From: Myxococcales bacterium
GTDB lineage: Bacteria > Myxococcota_A > UBA9160 > SMWR01
NCBI GenBank assembly: GCA_013215605.1
Contig: JABSQW010000075.1
Coordinates: 1-45,990, forward strand
Length of the DNA stretch: 45,990 nt
Direction: 5' to 3'
The notes under the pieces are model-generated. The model was not told the DNA's origin. It searched no databases and worked only from the letters and a program-made list of their open reading frames with translations. Shown in pieces: positions 7,497-16,064 of this stretch; positions within the stretch are counted from its first letter, which is position 1; every line of letters begins with the position of its first letter. Position numbers and translations under genes: made by a program.

Positions 7497-9377
7497 ATGA
7501 GGGATGCGGTGCTCAGGTTGGCGCGACAAGGCAGCGTGCTCGCAGCGCTTGCGGGACTCGCGATCGGGTGCTCGGACGTCGCCGAAGACCCGAGTCGGGC
7601 GACGAGCGCCCTGGAGCGACCGCTGTCCGATGGGCCCGTGGTCGAGCGCCTGCGTCCGCTTCGGCGCGCGACGATCGGCGAAGAATCGCGCCTGGTGATG
7701 CCGGCCCCGGTCAGCGCCCACCGCATCCGCATCGGCCCGGGCAGCCGGGTGTCGGTGAGCTTCGGGGTGACGGACGAGGCGCCCGATCGCGACCCCGGCC
7801 CGATCCGATTTCGCGTGGGATTCACTCCGCCGGGAACGACGACGGGTCGCAAGCTCGTGGACGTCGTGCTGAGCCGTTCGCGCGGCAAGCAGCGCTGGCA
7901 CGACTACTCGTTTCCGTTCGGCGGTGAGCACCACCGGGCTGGAGATCTGGCGCTCAGCGCCAAGGCTGAGGGGCCTGTGGACGGAATCGCGGTCTTCGGC
8001 ATTCCGCGCGTCACGCCTCCGCCATCGAGCGAGGCCGATGCGCGACCCGACATCCTGCTGCTGTCGCTCGACACCCTGCGCGCCGACCACCTTGGCGCCT
8101 GGGGCCATCCGAGAGCGACGAGCCCGGCGATCGACCGCATTGCGGCCAACGGCGTGCGCTTCGCCGACGCAGTGGCGCCGTCGAGCTGGACCCTTCCCTC
8201 GCACGCCTCGATGCTCACGGGCCTCGATCCCGCCAGCCACGGCGCGGTGGCCTTCCGCGAGTCCACCCAACTCGGCAAGGACGTGATCACGGTCGCAGAG
8301 CGGCTCTGGCTCGCCGGCTACGAGACCGGGGGGATGGTCGGCGGCGGCTGGCTTACGAGTCGACACGGATTCGACCGCGGCTTCGAGACCTACTCGGCAG
8401 CCCGGGACATGTTCGTGTTCCCGGGCCAGCTCGAGCGAAGCCTGCGCCGCGCGCGCCGCTGGCTCAGCAGTCGGCGCGAGGGCGCGCCGGTGTTCCTGTT
8501 CATCCACACGTACCAGGTCCACATGCCCTTGACGCCGCCGCGTCCCTACGACCGGATGTTCGACACCGGACCCCAGATTCTGCAGCGCCGCACGCTCACG
8601 TTCGAACAGCTCCACGAGATCGGTCTCGATGCCATCCGCCGTCCGTTGATCCTTTCGCAGGTGAAAAAACTCTACGACGCGGAGATCCGCTACGTGGACG
8701 ATCTCATCGGCGTTTTTCTCGAGAAACTCCCGCGGATTCGCCCGAACCGCGATCTGTGCGTCATCATCACGTCGGACCACGGCGAGGCGTTCGGAGAGCA
8801 CGGTCACGTCTTCCACGACCGCGCCGATCTCGGCCAGGCGCTGCTGCACGTGCCGCTGATCGTCTGGTGTCCCGGGCGCCACGAGGTATCGGTGGGACGG
8901 GTGGTCGACGCACCGGTTGGCGTCGTCGACGTGGCGCCCACGATCCTCGACCTCGCTTCGGTCGACGAGTTCGCCGGGCTCGACGGCCGCAGCCTCGTGC
9001 CGTGGCTCGGAGGCGATGCGGGGGCGCCCGCGGGCTTCGTGGATCGCGTGATCCACTCCGATGTCGATCTCACCGTCGAGGCGCGCCGTGCCGGGGATCC
9101 GGCCACCGGGGACTTCGTGATCGCCTTGCGGCGCGGTTCCCACAAGCTCGTGTACCGCAGCGCCTTCGATTCGCGTGAGCTCTTCGATCTCGCGAGCGAC
9201 CCCGGCGAGAGCCGGGACCTCGCGCAGAGCCATCCGGAGCTGCTGGCGGCGTTCGCACCGGTGCTCGAAACCGCCATCGAGCGGCGCCGGGCGCTGCCCC
9301 TGCCGCTGGACTCGGGCGCGCCGACGCTTCCCGACGCTGGCCTCGAGCAGCTGCGCGCGCTCGGCTATTTCGAGTAG
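7497..9377 (+). CDS. Sulfatase-fold lipoprotein with extra N-terminal domain, Thr at nucleophile site
   Basis: The 626-residue protein has a lipoprotein signal peptide (LAIGC, Cys 25), so it is probably anchored facing the periplasm. Residues about 60-170 form a beta-rich region not seen in its two shorter relatives here. The sulfatase/alkaline-phosphatase domain follows: LLLSLDTLRADHLG (Asp 192), SSWTLPSH (Thr 232 at the nucleophile place), FLFIHTYQVH, and the late metal motif IITSDHGEAFGEHGH. Classical sulfatases carry Cys or Ser in CxPSR for formylglycine conversion. Thr here points to a phospho-transfer or phosphodiester role, or a formylglycine-independent sulfatase. It ends with the family-typical LRALGYFE. 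The ATG 7497 start places the signal peptide correctly. It is monocistronic, with a hairpin after the stop. Confidence 0.83.
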   Translation: MRDAVLRLARQGSVLAALAGLAIGCSDVAEDPSRATSALERPLSDGPVVERLRPLRRATIGEESRLVMPAPVSAHRIRIGPGSRVSVSFGVTDEAPDRDPGPIRFRVGFTPPGTTTGRKLVDVVLSRSRGKQRWHDYSFPFGGEHHRAGDLALSAKAEGPVDGIAVFGIPRVTPPPSSEADARPDILLLSLDTLRADHLGAWGHPRATSPAIDRIAANGVRFADAVAPSSWTLPSHASMLTGLDPASHGAVAFRESTQLGKDVITVAERLWLAGYETGGMVGGGWLTSRHGFDRGFETYSAARDMFVFPGQLERSLRRARRWLSSRREGAPVFLFIHTYQVHMPLTPPRPYDRMFDTGPQILQRRTLTFEQLHEIGLDAIRRPLILSQVKKLYDAEIRYVDDLIGVFLEKLPRIRPNRDLCVIITSDHGEAFGEHGHVFHDRADLGQALLHVPLIVWCPGRHEVSVGRVVDAPVGVVDVAPTILDLASVDEFAGLDGRSLVPWLGGDAGAPAGFVDRVIHSDVDLTVEARRAGDPATGDFVIALRRGSHKLVYRSAFDSRELFDLASDPGESRDLAQSHPELLAAFAPVLETAIERRRALPLPLDSGAPTLPDAGLEQLRALGYFE

Positions 9378-9380
9378 CCC

Positions 9381-9401
9381 GTCGACCCGAGAATCGGGTC
9401 G
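9381..9401. terminator. Perfect hairpin between convergent genes
   Basis: TCGACCCGA and TCGGGTCGA form a perfect 9-bp stem around the loop GAA. It begins four bases after the sulfatase-like stop and faces the 3' end of the minus-strand UPF0104 gene, so it could serve both. No U-run follows. Confidence 0.55.
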
Positions 9402-9459
9402 AGCGACGCCCAGGGAGCCGTAGGCGAGCGGAGTTCGGGTGAAGTGGCGCAGTTCGCGG

Positions 9460-10518
9460 TCATTCGGCGGCTGCGGCTGCGGAATCCGGCGCGTTGGATC
9501 GACCGATCGCGAAGAACAGAAGTCCGAAGACCCCCCACACGAGATTCGCCGCGACGATCGACAGCGACAGCGAGAGCGCGACTTCGGGGCGCATACCGGC
9601 CGCTCCGAAGAGGGAGACGTAGAGCGATTCGCGCACGCCGGCGCCTCCGATGCTCACCGGGAGGAGGGCCACGGCCATCACGAACGGAACGATGACGGGA
9701 AACCAGTAGGGAGCGACCTGGCTGTCGAGGGCGAGCGAGAGCGAGTAGACGCCGGCCACCGGAATCGACTGACACAGCAGGCTCAGAAAGGCGGCCCCTG
9801 CGACGAGGCGCGGCCGGCGCGACATGCTGGCCACGGCGTCGAGCGATCGTCCCGCGGCGTCGGCGGCTCGGGGCCACAGACGGCCCAGAAGGCCGACGGC
9901 GGCCTTCGCAAGGCGCTGTCCGAGCGGGTGCAGCGCCACCCCGGTCCCGACGAACACGGCGCCGCTCACCGCAACGAGCGTCCACGCGAGCGCGCCCGCG
10001 GCCGCCGAACCGGGGATGAACGGTGCGGCCATGAGCCCCACCGCGCAGAGCGCCGCGAGGCCGAGCAGGCGCTCGAGCACGAGCGACCCCAGCACCTCCG
10101 CCCCGCGCCCGCTCTCGCGCCTCGCGTCTGCGAAGCGGTAGGCGTCGCCGACCACGGGGCTCGGCATCGCCATCCCGAGGAAGTTCGCGAAGAGGTACGC
10201 GCGAAAGGTGCTCGCGAAGCGCGCTTCGAGATTCGCCCCGCGAAGCAGTACGACGAAGCGGAGCGCGGCGAAGCCCGTCGCGACGAGATATGCGCTGCTT
10301 CCCAGCGCGAACCACCCCAGGGCCTCGAGCGGCGGCACGACCCAGGCCGCGACGAGCGACGGGAGGAGCGGGCTGCCGTCGTCGGGAACGGCCAGCTGCA
10401 GCGCCACGCCGAGCAGTGTGATCGTGGTGGCAAATCGCAGGAGCGACCGGACCCGGGGCGACAGCCGGCTGGCTCCGGCCGGCGGCGCGTCGGGCGCGGG
10501 GTCGGGGGCACTGCTCAC
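9460..10518 (-). CDS. UPF0104 / LPG-synthase-TM-like integral membrane protein (flippase-like)
   Basis: The protein is 352 residues with about eight hydrophobic segments. Family marks of the LPG_synthase_TM/UPF0104 group (the membrane domain of MprF, also YbhN) are visible: FRAYLFANFLGMAMPSPVVG near residues 100-120, LERLLGL, and PVSIGGAGVRE near residue 300. The soluble MprF transferase domain is absent. Members of this group are linked to lipid or lipid-linked sugar movement, and are often called flippase-like. A role in moving a lipid-linked glycan intermediate would suit the neighbourhood but is inference. GTG 10518 was chosen because it overlaps the upstream stop (GTGA); the open frame to 10650 lies inside the upstream gene. 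It is co-transcribed with the second oxygenase. Confidence 0.83.
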   Translation of the reverse strand: MSSAPDPAPDAPPAGASRLSPRVRSLLRFATTITLLGVALQLAVPDDGSPLLPSLVAAWVVPPLEALGWFALGSSAYLVATGFAALRFVVLLRGANLEARFASTFRAYLFANFLGMAMPSPVVGDAYRFADARRESGRGAEVLGSLVLERLLGLAALCAVGLMAAPFIPGSAAAGALAWTLVAVSGAVFVGTGVALHPLGQRLAKAAVGLLGRLWPRAADAAGRSLDAVASMSRRPRLVAGAAFLSLLCQSIPVAGVYSLSLALDSQVAPYWFPVIVPFVMAVALLPVSIGGAGVRESLYVSLFGAAGMRPEVALSLSLSIVAANLVWGVFGLLFFAIGRSNAPDSAAAAAE

Positions 10519-11438
10519 GGGCGCGGCGGTTCGACAGGGGACTTCTTCGACCGCGCACGCTCGGCGAGCCCCTCGCGCAGCGCGCGCAGGCCGAAGTGGG
10601 GATTGACGAGGTGTCCGAGCATCGAGAAGGCGCGCGAGAGCCTCATGCAAGCGTGATAGGCGAGCAGGCGAAGCCGTTCCAACCCTCCGAGGTCACCGTG
10701 GGCGCGCCAGTGGGTACTCCGGTCGCCGCCGTACTCGGCCGTGTCTTCGCTCGTGTAGTAGTACAGCGCGATCGATCGCCGGGTCGCAGCGGATGCGACC
10801 GGCGTGATCCCGTGTACCGACGAGTCGGTCGTCGCGAAGATCACGCAGGTGCCCCACGTCGGATCGATGAGCGTGGATCGCTCGAGGTCGTCCTCTTCGT
10901 GCAGTGAGAGGCGCCCGCCGTGTTCCGGCTGCCAGTCGGGGTTGAGGTAGACGAGCACGTTCACGCGGCGGTAGAGGCCGAGGCGCTCGTACAGGTGGAA
11001 GTCGGTGTGTGGCCTGAGGTGACCGCCGGATCCGCTCAAGTGGAGTCCCCCGCCTTCGAGGTGGGGGTCGGGGAGCAGCTTTGGAATGCCGGTGACCGTC
11101 TCGAGGAAACGCAGGAAGCGTGCCGCCGAGAGCTCTTCGATCAGCGCGCGCCACGGCTGTGGGATGACGTGCAGCTCCGAACACGTTGCCTTGCCGGTCT
11201 GGTAGCCGTCGGTGAGGGGAATCCAGTGGCGCCAGCTTGCGTCGGGGAAGTGTCGCGCGGCATCCGGTGGGATGGCGAGCAGTTCGCGGAGAACGAGGTG
11301 GGGAAACGGCTTCGCTCTCGCGAAGCGCGCGGCGAGCGTTGCGGCGTGTGCTGCTGAGCTCTCGAGGTGCAGCACAGCGGGCAGCTCGAAACGCTCCCCG
11401 CGTGTCTGCTCCGTGCTCCCGCCGTCGCCCGATGCCAC
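10515..11438 (-). CDS. 2OG-Fe(II) oxygenase (paralogue of 6364-7209)
   Basis: The protein is 307 residues from GTG 11438. Iron and cosubstrate positions are visible: RPHTDF (His 144, Asp 146), SSVHG (His 209), and TRRSIALYYY (Arg 220/221). The block RRVNVLVYLNPDWQP is nearly that of the first oxygenase (RQINLLLYFNPDWQP), so the two are paralogues with diverged N-termini. No signal peptide is seen. The substrate is unknown; a glycan, lipid or peptide partner of this locus is inferred. The frame is open to 11606, but that would overlap the divergent gene at 11521. GTG 11438 has no ribosome site; a minus-strand GATAGACT lies 7 bases before it, so a leaderless message is likely. The 3' end overlaps the UPF0104 gene (GTGA). 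Confidence 0.82.
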   Translation of the reverse strand: MASGDGGSTEQTRGERFELPAVLHLESSAAHAATLAARFARAKPFPHLVLRELLAIPPDAARHFPDASWRHWIPLTDGYQTGKATCSELHVIPQPWRALIEELSAARFLRFLETVTGIPKLLPDPHLEGGGLHLSGSGGHLRPHTDFHLYERLGLYRRVNVLVYLNPDWQPEHGGRLSLHEEDDLERSTLIDPTWGTCVIFATTDSSVHGITPVASAATRRSIALYYYTSEDTAEYGGDRSTHWRAHGDLGGLERLRLLAYHACMRLSRAFSMLGHLVNPHFGLRALREGLAERARSKKSPVEPPRP

Positions 11439-11445
11439 GGCACGG

Positions 11446-11453
11446 AGTCTATC
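11446..11453 (-). promoter_or_regulatory. -10-like GATAGACT, 7 nt before GTG 11438
   Basis: On the minus strand GATAGACT is followed by seven bases and then the GTG start of the second oxygenase. No Shine-Dalgarno lies between. It matches motifs at 11507, 18816, 28466 and 39065. No -35 was recognised. Confidence 0.45.
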
Positions 11454-11506
11454 ACTCTGCCGACGTGCGCCGCGCTCAGGGACGCTCGCTGGGTGTCGGG
11501 TCGCGT

Positions 11507-11514
11507 GATAGGCT
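11507..11514 (+). promoter_or_regulatory. -10-like GATAGGCT, 6 nt before GTG 11521
   Basis: GATAGGCT is followed by CGCGGC and then the GTG start of the GT-C-like gene. With a normal -10 to +1 distance, transcription would begin at or next to the start codon. It is divergent from the similar motif at 11446-11453. Confidence 0.45.
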
Positions 11515-11520
11515 CGCGGC

Positions 11521-13284
11521 GTGACTCGAACCGTTGGCGACGCGACACCGCGTCTTCTCCGTCCCGCCGTCGTCGCCCCGTTTTTGGTCTTCCTCGCGCT
11601 CGCCATCAGCTACTGGATGCACGGCTATCGCATCCCGGCGAGCGACGAGGGAGCGATCCTCACGCAGGCGTCGAAGATCCTGCGCGGCGCGGTGTACTAC
11701 CGGGACCTCGACGCCTATCCGTTTCCCGGCGCGACGTACGCTCTGGCGGGAGCCATGGCGCTGTTGGGCGAGCACCTGAACGTCGCGCGATTTCTCGCAA
11801 CACTCTTGTTCTGCGGGATCGTCGTCGCCGTCTACTCGTGTGCGCTGCAGCTGATCGGCGCTGCTCGCGCGGCGGTCGTCGGCGTCTCGATGTTGAGCTT
11901 CAAGTTCCTCGCGTCACCGTCGCTCAACGGGTTCTTCTACTGGGACTTCTCGTTCTGCTTCGCGGCCGTTTCGGTGGCGATGTTTCTCGCGCACTTGCGC
12001 GAGCGGTCGGTGGGGTGGCTCGTCGCCTCCGGTGCGGCCTGTGGTGTGGCTTTCGCGTCGAAGCAGACGGTCGGCGCCTTCCTCGGCATGGCGGCGCTCG
12101 GGCTCCTGCTGCTACCCGGCGCGGTGGGCATCGCGGGACCGCGGACGCCGCGCGATCGCGCCGTCGACGCACTGCGCTTTCTCGGGGGGATGGCCATCCC
12201 CAGCGTGCCGATGTTCGCGTACTTCGCGTTTCACGGCGTGCTGCCGCAGATGGTTTCGAGTGGTCTCCTGCGTCCCTTCGTCTCCTACCTGCCGACGAGC
12301 GGGCTCTCGTTCACCGCGGCCCTGCGCTGGTGGGAGTTCGGGGCGTTCTGGGGGGTGCCGGGTCTCCCGTATCACATCGAGCCCGTCTGGACCCTCCTCA
12401 TGGAGGGCCGGTTGCCCAGCGGCGATTGGTACCCCACGTACTGGGCGATCAGCGAGGCCTTCAGCCGGCTCCTCTACTCGAGTGTCGTGATCGCGTTCGC
12501 GTGGGTGGGCGTTCGCTATCTGCGTGCGCTGTTCGGTCGGCGTCTCGGCGCGGACGCGCACCAGTTTGCCTTCGCCGTGCTGGCGTTCGCGGTCCTGTTG
12601 TCCGCGTTTCCCCGCGCCGACTACCCGCACGTGATCAGCGTGTACCCGCTGATCCTCGTGCTGCTGTTCTCGCTCTGGGGCGCGACCTCGCGTCGTTGGC
12701 TGGCGGCCCTGGTGCGCGGTGGAGAGATCGCCGCTTGCGTCGTGCTGCTCGTCCTCAGCGTGGGGCTCAGCGCGCGTCAGTTCTCCTTCCTCACCCACGA
12801 GCTGAAGTTCGATACCGCGACGCTGCGGGTGTCGCCCAAGTCGGCCTGGGTGGATTCGGTGGTGAAGTACGTCTCCGCAGAGGTGCCCGAGGGCGAGCCG
12901 ATCCTCGTCTACGGCCATGAGGCCTTCTACTATTTTCTGACGCAGCGCTTCTACCCCTGGCCCTTTGCTCAGCTCTATCCAGGCCAGGCCGGCGGCGACG
13001 GGGGCGTCGCGCTCGGATCGCTCATGCTGGAGACGCCGCCGAAGCTCGTGCTCCGCGGCATGATCAAGTTCCCGGGAATCCCCTTTCTGCCCGACTACGC
13101 GCCGTACCTCGACAGGGTGCTCAAGGCGAGATACGCGCGCGAGCGGAGCGTCTTCGAGCGCTTCCCGCCGGCTGCGGGCAAGCCGCCCCGCTACAAGGCC
13201 TTCACGGTGCTGTCGCCCCGCAAGCCGCCGGCAAAGAACCCGCGGGTCAAGCGCAAGAAGCCGAAGCCCGCGATTCCCCCCTGA
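11521..13284 (+). CDS. GT39-like membrane glycosyltransferase (GT-C)
   Basis: The protein is 587 residues. After a first membrane span (about 16-34) comes RIPASDEGAILTQASKIL, with the Asp-Glu loop expected of GT39-like enzymes, and YRDLDAYPFPG. About ten more hydrophobic segments follow, then a soluble C-terminal part with a Lys/Pro/Arg-rich tail (PRKPPAKNPRVKRKKPKP). It probably moves a sugar from a lipid carrier on the outer face of the inner membrane; specificity is unknown. It stands first in a plus-strand unit with the GT2 and methyltransferase genes that follow, and that GT2 could make its lipid-linked donor. GTG 11521 was chosen because the first span then sits normally and the -10-like motif lies 6 bases upstream. 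Confidence 0.8.
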   Translation: MTRTVGDATPRLLRPAVVAPFLVFLALAISYWMHGYRIPASDEGAILTQASKILRGAVYYRDLDAYPFPGATYALAGAMALLGEHLNVARFLATLLFCGIVVAVYSCALQLIGAARAAVVGVSMLSFKFLASPSLNGFFYWDFSFCFAAVSVAMFLAHLRERSVGWLVASGAACGVAFASKQTVGAFLGMAALGLLLLPGAVGIAGPRTPRDRAVDALRFLGGMAIPSVPMFAYFAFHGVLPQMVSSGLLRPFVSYLPTSGLSFTAALRWWEFGAFWGVPGLPYHIEPVWTLLMEGRLPSGDWYPTYWAISEAFSRLLYSSVVIAFAWVGVRYLRALFGRRLGADAHQFAFAVLAFAVLLSAFPRADYPHVISVYPLILVLLFSLWGATSRRWLAALVRGGEIAACVVLLVLSVGLSARQFSFLTHELKFDTATLRVSPKSAWVDSVVKYVSAEVPEGEPILVYGHEAFYYFLTQRFYPWPFAQLYPGQAGGDGGVALGSLMLETPPKLVLRGMIKFPGIPFLPDYAPYLDRVLKARYARERSVFERFPPAAGKPPRYKAFTVLSPRKPPAKNPRVKRKKPKPAIPP

Positions 13285-13339
13285 TTCGCGCGGTACACTG
13301 CAGAGCCCCCTGAGAGAGCGCCGGAGGCCGATCTCCACC

Positions 13340-14221
13340 TTGACGGACGAAAATCGCTTCCTGTTGTCGGTCGTGATCCCGGCGCACAACGAGGAGAAGA
13401 ACCTCGCGCCCACCGTCACGGAGCTCACGCAGGCTCTCCGAGAGGCCGGGATCCGCTACGAGATCCTCGTCGTCAACGACAACAGTACCGATGACACCGC
13501 CGGCACCTGCGCGGCGCTCTGCCGGGACGACCCCGGGATCCGCGTGGTCACCCGCACCAAGCTCGGCGGTTTCGGCCGCGCGATCCGCGGCGGACTCGCC
13601 GTCTTTCGCGGCGACGTCGTCGCGATCGTCATGGCCGACCGCTCGGACGATCCGCGAGACGTCGTGCGCTACTACCGCAAGATCGAAGAGGGCTACGACT
13701 GCGTATTCGGCTCGCGTTTCCGGTCCGGTAGCGAAGTCGTGAACTATCCCCGCTCGAAGCTCTGGGCGAATCGCATCGTGAATCGCGGAATCCAGCTGCT
13801 GTTCTGGACGCGATTCAACGACCTCACGAACGCGTTCAAGATGTACCGACGCGACGTCGTCCTCGAGTGTGGGCCGTACTCGTCGAGCCACTTCAACTTG
13901 ACGATCGAGATGTCTCTCTCCGCGCTGATCCGCCGGTATCACATCGCCGAGATTCCGATCCGCTGGCACGGACGCACGTGGGGCGCCTCGAACCTGTCGA
14001 TCGGAGCGATGGGGCGGCGTTATCTCAGTACGCTGCTGAAGGTCTTCTTCGAGCGGCTGCTCATCGCCGATGACATCCTCGAGGAGCGTCTCGCCGAGCG
14101 TTCCCTCATGGCCGACCGCCTCGGTTCGCTCGAGAGCCGCGTCGACCGGTTCGAGGGCGAGGTCAGGGAGCTCCGCAAGGGCCCGCTGCCGCCCGTGGAC
14201 CCGGGCGATTCCACGGGATGA
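13340..14221 (+). CDS. GT2 glycosyltransferase, DPM1-like
   Basis: The 293-residue protein opens with LLSVVIPAHNEEKNL, the GT2 nucleotide-sugar fold. EILVVNDNSTDDT, RTKLGGFGRAIRGGL and VMADRSDDP (acidic metal site) follow, as in polyprenyl-phosphate sugar synthases. FNDLTNAFKMYRRDV resembles the DPM1-like region. The last 40 residues are charged and probably a short coiled coil; no C-terminal membrane helices are present, unlike GtrB. It likely makes a polyprenyl-phosphate-linked sugar for GT-C enzymes nearby. The start is TTG 13340 with GGAGG at 13323-13327, a long spacing of 12. TACACT near 13293 could be a -10 for an internal promoter. The stop overlaps the methyltransferase start (ATGA). 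Confidence 0.87.
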   Translation: MTDENRFLLSVVIPAHNEEKNLAPTVTELTQALREAGIRYEILVVNDNSTDDTAGTCAALCRDDPGIRVVTRTKLGGFGRAIRGGLAVFRGDVVAIVMADRSDDPRDVVRYYRKIEEGYDCVFGSRFRSGSEVVNYPRSKLWANRIVNRGIQLLFWTRFNDLTNAFKMYRRDVVLECGPYSSSHFNLTIEMSLSALIRRYHIAEIPIRWHGRTWGASNLSIGAMGRRYLSTLLKVFFERLLIADDILEERLAERSLMADRLGSLESRVDRFEGEVRELRKGPLPPVDPGDSTG

Positions 14222-14898
14222 CGCCGCATCCCGGCGACGACCCCGTCGATGCGATCTACGCGACGCGATTTCCCGAGAATGATCTCGGACACGCGCGCTG
14301 GCGTCGCGAGCTGTGGCAGGTGCTCGTCGACGACTGGTTCTCCCGCTGGATTCCCGATGATGCGACGCTGATCGACTTCGGCTGTGGCTCGGGCGAGTTC
14401 ATCAACGCGGCACGCTGCCGGCGGCGAATCGGTGTCGATGCCCGGCCGACGTCGCGCGACGCTCTCGACACCGCCGTCGAGTTTTTCCTGCCCGACGGCG
14501 TGAGCATGCCCGGCATCCCCGACGCGGACGTCGATGTCGTGTTCTGCTCGAACCTCCTCGAGCACCTTCCCGATCGCGAGACCGTCACCGAGCTCCTCAC
14601 GGAGTTCCGACGGGTCCTGCGACCCGGCGGTCGCGTGCTGCTGCTCGGCCCCAACCTTCGCTACACCGGGGCCGCCTACTGGGACTTCTTCGACCACATC
14701 CTGCCGTTCACCCACGTCACGGTGGTCGAGGCCCTCGCCACGGCCGGGCTCTCGACCGAGACGCTGCTGCCGCGCTTTCTCCCCTACACGACGGTCGGAG
14801 CCCGCCGTACCCCGCTCGCCCTCGTGCGCTGGTATCTCCGCATCCCGCTCGTCTGGCGGGTGATGGGCGCGCAGTTCTTCGTGGTCGCGCGGGTTTAG
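14218..14898 (+). CDS. Class I SAM-dependent methyltransferase
   Basis: The 226-residue protein has a Rossmann methyltransferase fold: motif I LIDFGCGSGEF near residues 52-62, an acidic strand end RIGVDARP, DVVFCSNLLEHLPD at motif IV, and LRPGGRVLLLGPN. No membrane segment or signal peptide is seen, so it is cytoplasmic. Its start overlaps the GT2 stop by 4 bases, so the two are coupled. The arrangement mirrors the fused GT2-methyltransferase at 4798, though the methyltransferase sequences differ. The substrate is probably a sugar or a lipid-linked intermediate; this is inferred from position only. A hairpin element begins at the stop codon. Confidence 0.85.
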   Translation: MTPHPGDDPVDAIYATRFPENDLGHARWRRELWQVLVDDWFSRWIPDDATLIDFGCGSGEFINAARCRRRIGVDARPTSRDALDTAVEFFLPDGVSMPGIPDADVDVVFCSNLLEHLPDRETVTELLTEFRRVLRPGGRVLLLGPNLRYTGAAYWDFFDHILPFTHVTVVEALATAGLSTETLLPRFLPYTTVGARRTPLALVRWYLRIPLVWRVMGAQFFVVARV

Positions 14899-14910
14899 TC
14901 TTCGGGGTCC

Positions 14911-14933
14911 CGATCCAGGCAGAGCCCGGATCG
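14911..14933. terminator. Hairpin between convergent genes (copy 2 of a repeated element)
   Basis: CGATCC-a-GGC, loop AGA, GCC-c-GGATCG forms a 9-bp stem with one mismatch. With its 5' flank from 14898 it matches 6319-6354 at 29 of 36 positions. It sits after a methyltransferase gene and before the convergent end of the epimerase gene. Confidence 0.5.
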
Positions 14934-15005
14934 ACCCGGCTTCGCCGACCTTCGGCCGGCTGCGCGCGCTTCGCGCTTGCGTTGGGGGTCCCGAGCCGGA
15001 TGCGT

Positions 15006-16064
15006 TCAGCGCGCGAGGAGGCCTTCGTAGACTTGGTCGAGAATGGCCTCGACGTCGAACTGCGGGCGCCAGTCGGGGTAGTGGCCCTGGAATTTACGGA
15101 CGTCGCTGATCCACCAGATGTGGTCTCCCGCGCGGTTCGCCTCCTGGTAGCTCCACTGCATCGGGCGCCCCGTGAGCTTCTCGCAGTAGGCGATGGCCTC
15201 GCGCATCGAGCAGTTCGAATAGCGCGCGCCGCCCATGTTGTAGACCTCGCCCACGCGCGGCTCCTCGAAGAAATGCCAGAACGCGTCCACGAGGTCGCGC
15301 GAGTGGAGGTTGTCGCGGACCTGCTTTCCCTTGTAGCCGATGACGGTGTAGGGCTGGTCCTCGATCGCGCACTTCACGAGGTACGCGAGGAAGCCGTGCA
15401 GCTCGGCGCCCGAGTGCCCCGGACCCGTCAGGCAGCCTCCGCGGAAGCTCCCGGTCTTGAGCCCGAAGTAGCGCCCGTATTCCTGCACCATCAGGTCCGC
15501 CGCGACCTTGGACACGCCGAAGAGGCTGTGCATCGTCGAGTCGAGGCTCATGGTCTCGTCGATGCCGTGGGTGCCGAAGGGGTGGCTGTCGCCGAGCTCG
15601 TAGCGCGTCTCGAGCTCTTCGAGCGGGAGTCGGTTCGGCGTGTCCCCGTAGACCTTGTTCGTACTCGTGAAGATGAAGACGGCGTCGGGGCAGTGTGCGC
15701 GGGTGGCCTCGAGGAGATTCAGGGTGCCGTTCGCGTTGACCGTGAAGTCGGTCTTGGGCTCGCGGGCCGCCCAGTCGTGCGAGGGCTGCGCCGCGGCGTG
15801 GATGATCACGGAGATCGACTTGCCGTACCGTGCGAACAGGGCGTCGATCGCCTCGTCGTCGCGGATGTCGATCGCCTCGTGGCGGTAGCTCCGGAGTTCG
15901 GACTCGAGGCGGCGGCGCGCCCACTCGGTGCTGGCGTCGGGGCCGAAGAACACGCTGCGCATGTCGTTGTCGATCCCCACCACGTCGAATCCCCGGTCCG
16001 CGAAGAAGCGGCAGGATTCGGCGCCGATGAGGCCACCGGATCCGGTGACGACGGCGAGACTCAC
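15006..16064 (-). CDS. SDR sugar-nucleotide epimerase, CDP-tyvelose-2-epimerase-like, Phe at catalytic Tyr site
   Basis: The protein is 352 residues. The N-terminal [13 protein letters not shown] is the NAD-binding glycine motif, with Asp at the end of strand 2 (VVGIDND). STN at 134-136 and VYGDTPNR match extended SDR epimerases of the CDP-tyvelose 2-epimerase kind. The catalytic YxxxK appears as FGVSK (Phe 182, Lys 186). From memory, a recognisable clade of these proteins has this HSLFGxSK form, so it is probably a family trait rather than damage. C-terminal blocks NLHSRDL and [14 protein letters not shown] support the family. GTG 16064 was chosen because of the GTGA overlap with the upstream SDR; the two are probably made together and may act in sequence or as partners. 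Confidence 0.82.
   Translation of the reverse strand: MSLAVVTGSGGLIGAESCRFFADRGFDVVGIDNDMRSVFFGPDASTEWARRRLESELRSYRHEAIDIRDDEAIDALFARYGKSISVIIHAAAQPSHDWAAREPKTDFTVNANGTLNLLEATRAHCPDAVFIFTSTNKVYGDTPNRLPLEELETRYELGDSHPFGTHGIDETMSLDSTMHSLFGVSKVAADLMVQEYGRYFGLKTGSFRGGCLTGPGHSGAELHGFLAYLVKCAIEDQPYTVIGYKGKQVRDNLHSRDLVDAFWHFFEEPRVGEVYNMGGARYSNCSMREAIAYCEKLTGRPMQWSYQEANRAGDHIWWISDVRKFQGHYPDWRPQFDVEAILDQVYEGLLAR

Noticed and set aside
7341-9233. 630-codon open frame on the minus strand
   Set aside because: It is antisense to the sulfatase-fold lipoprotein gene, which has full motifs; no family features are seen in the antisense product.
12112-13428. 438-codon open frame on the minus strand
   Set aside because: It is antisense to the GT-C-like gene at 11521 and composed of charged low-complexity sequence.
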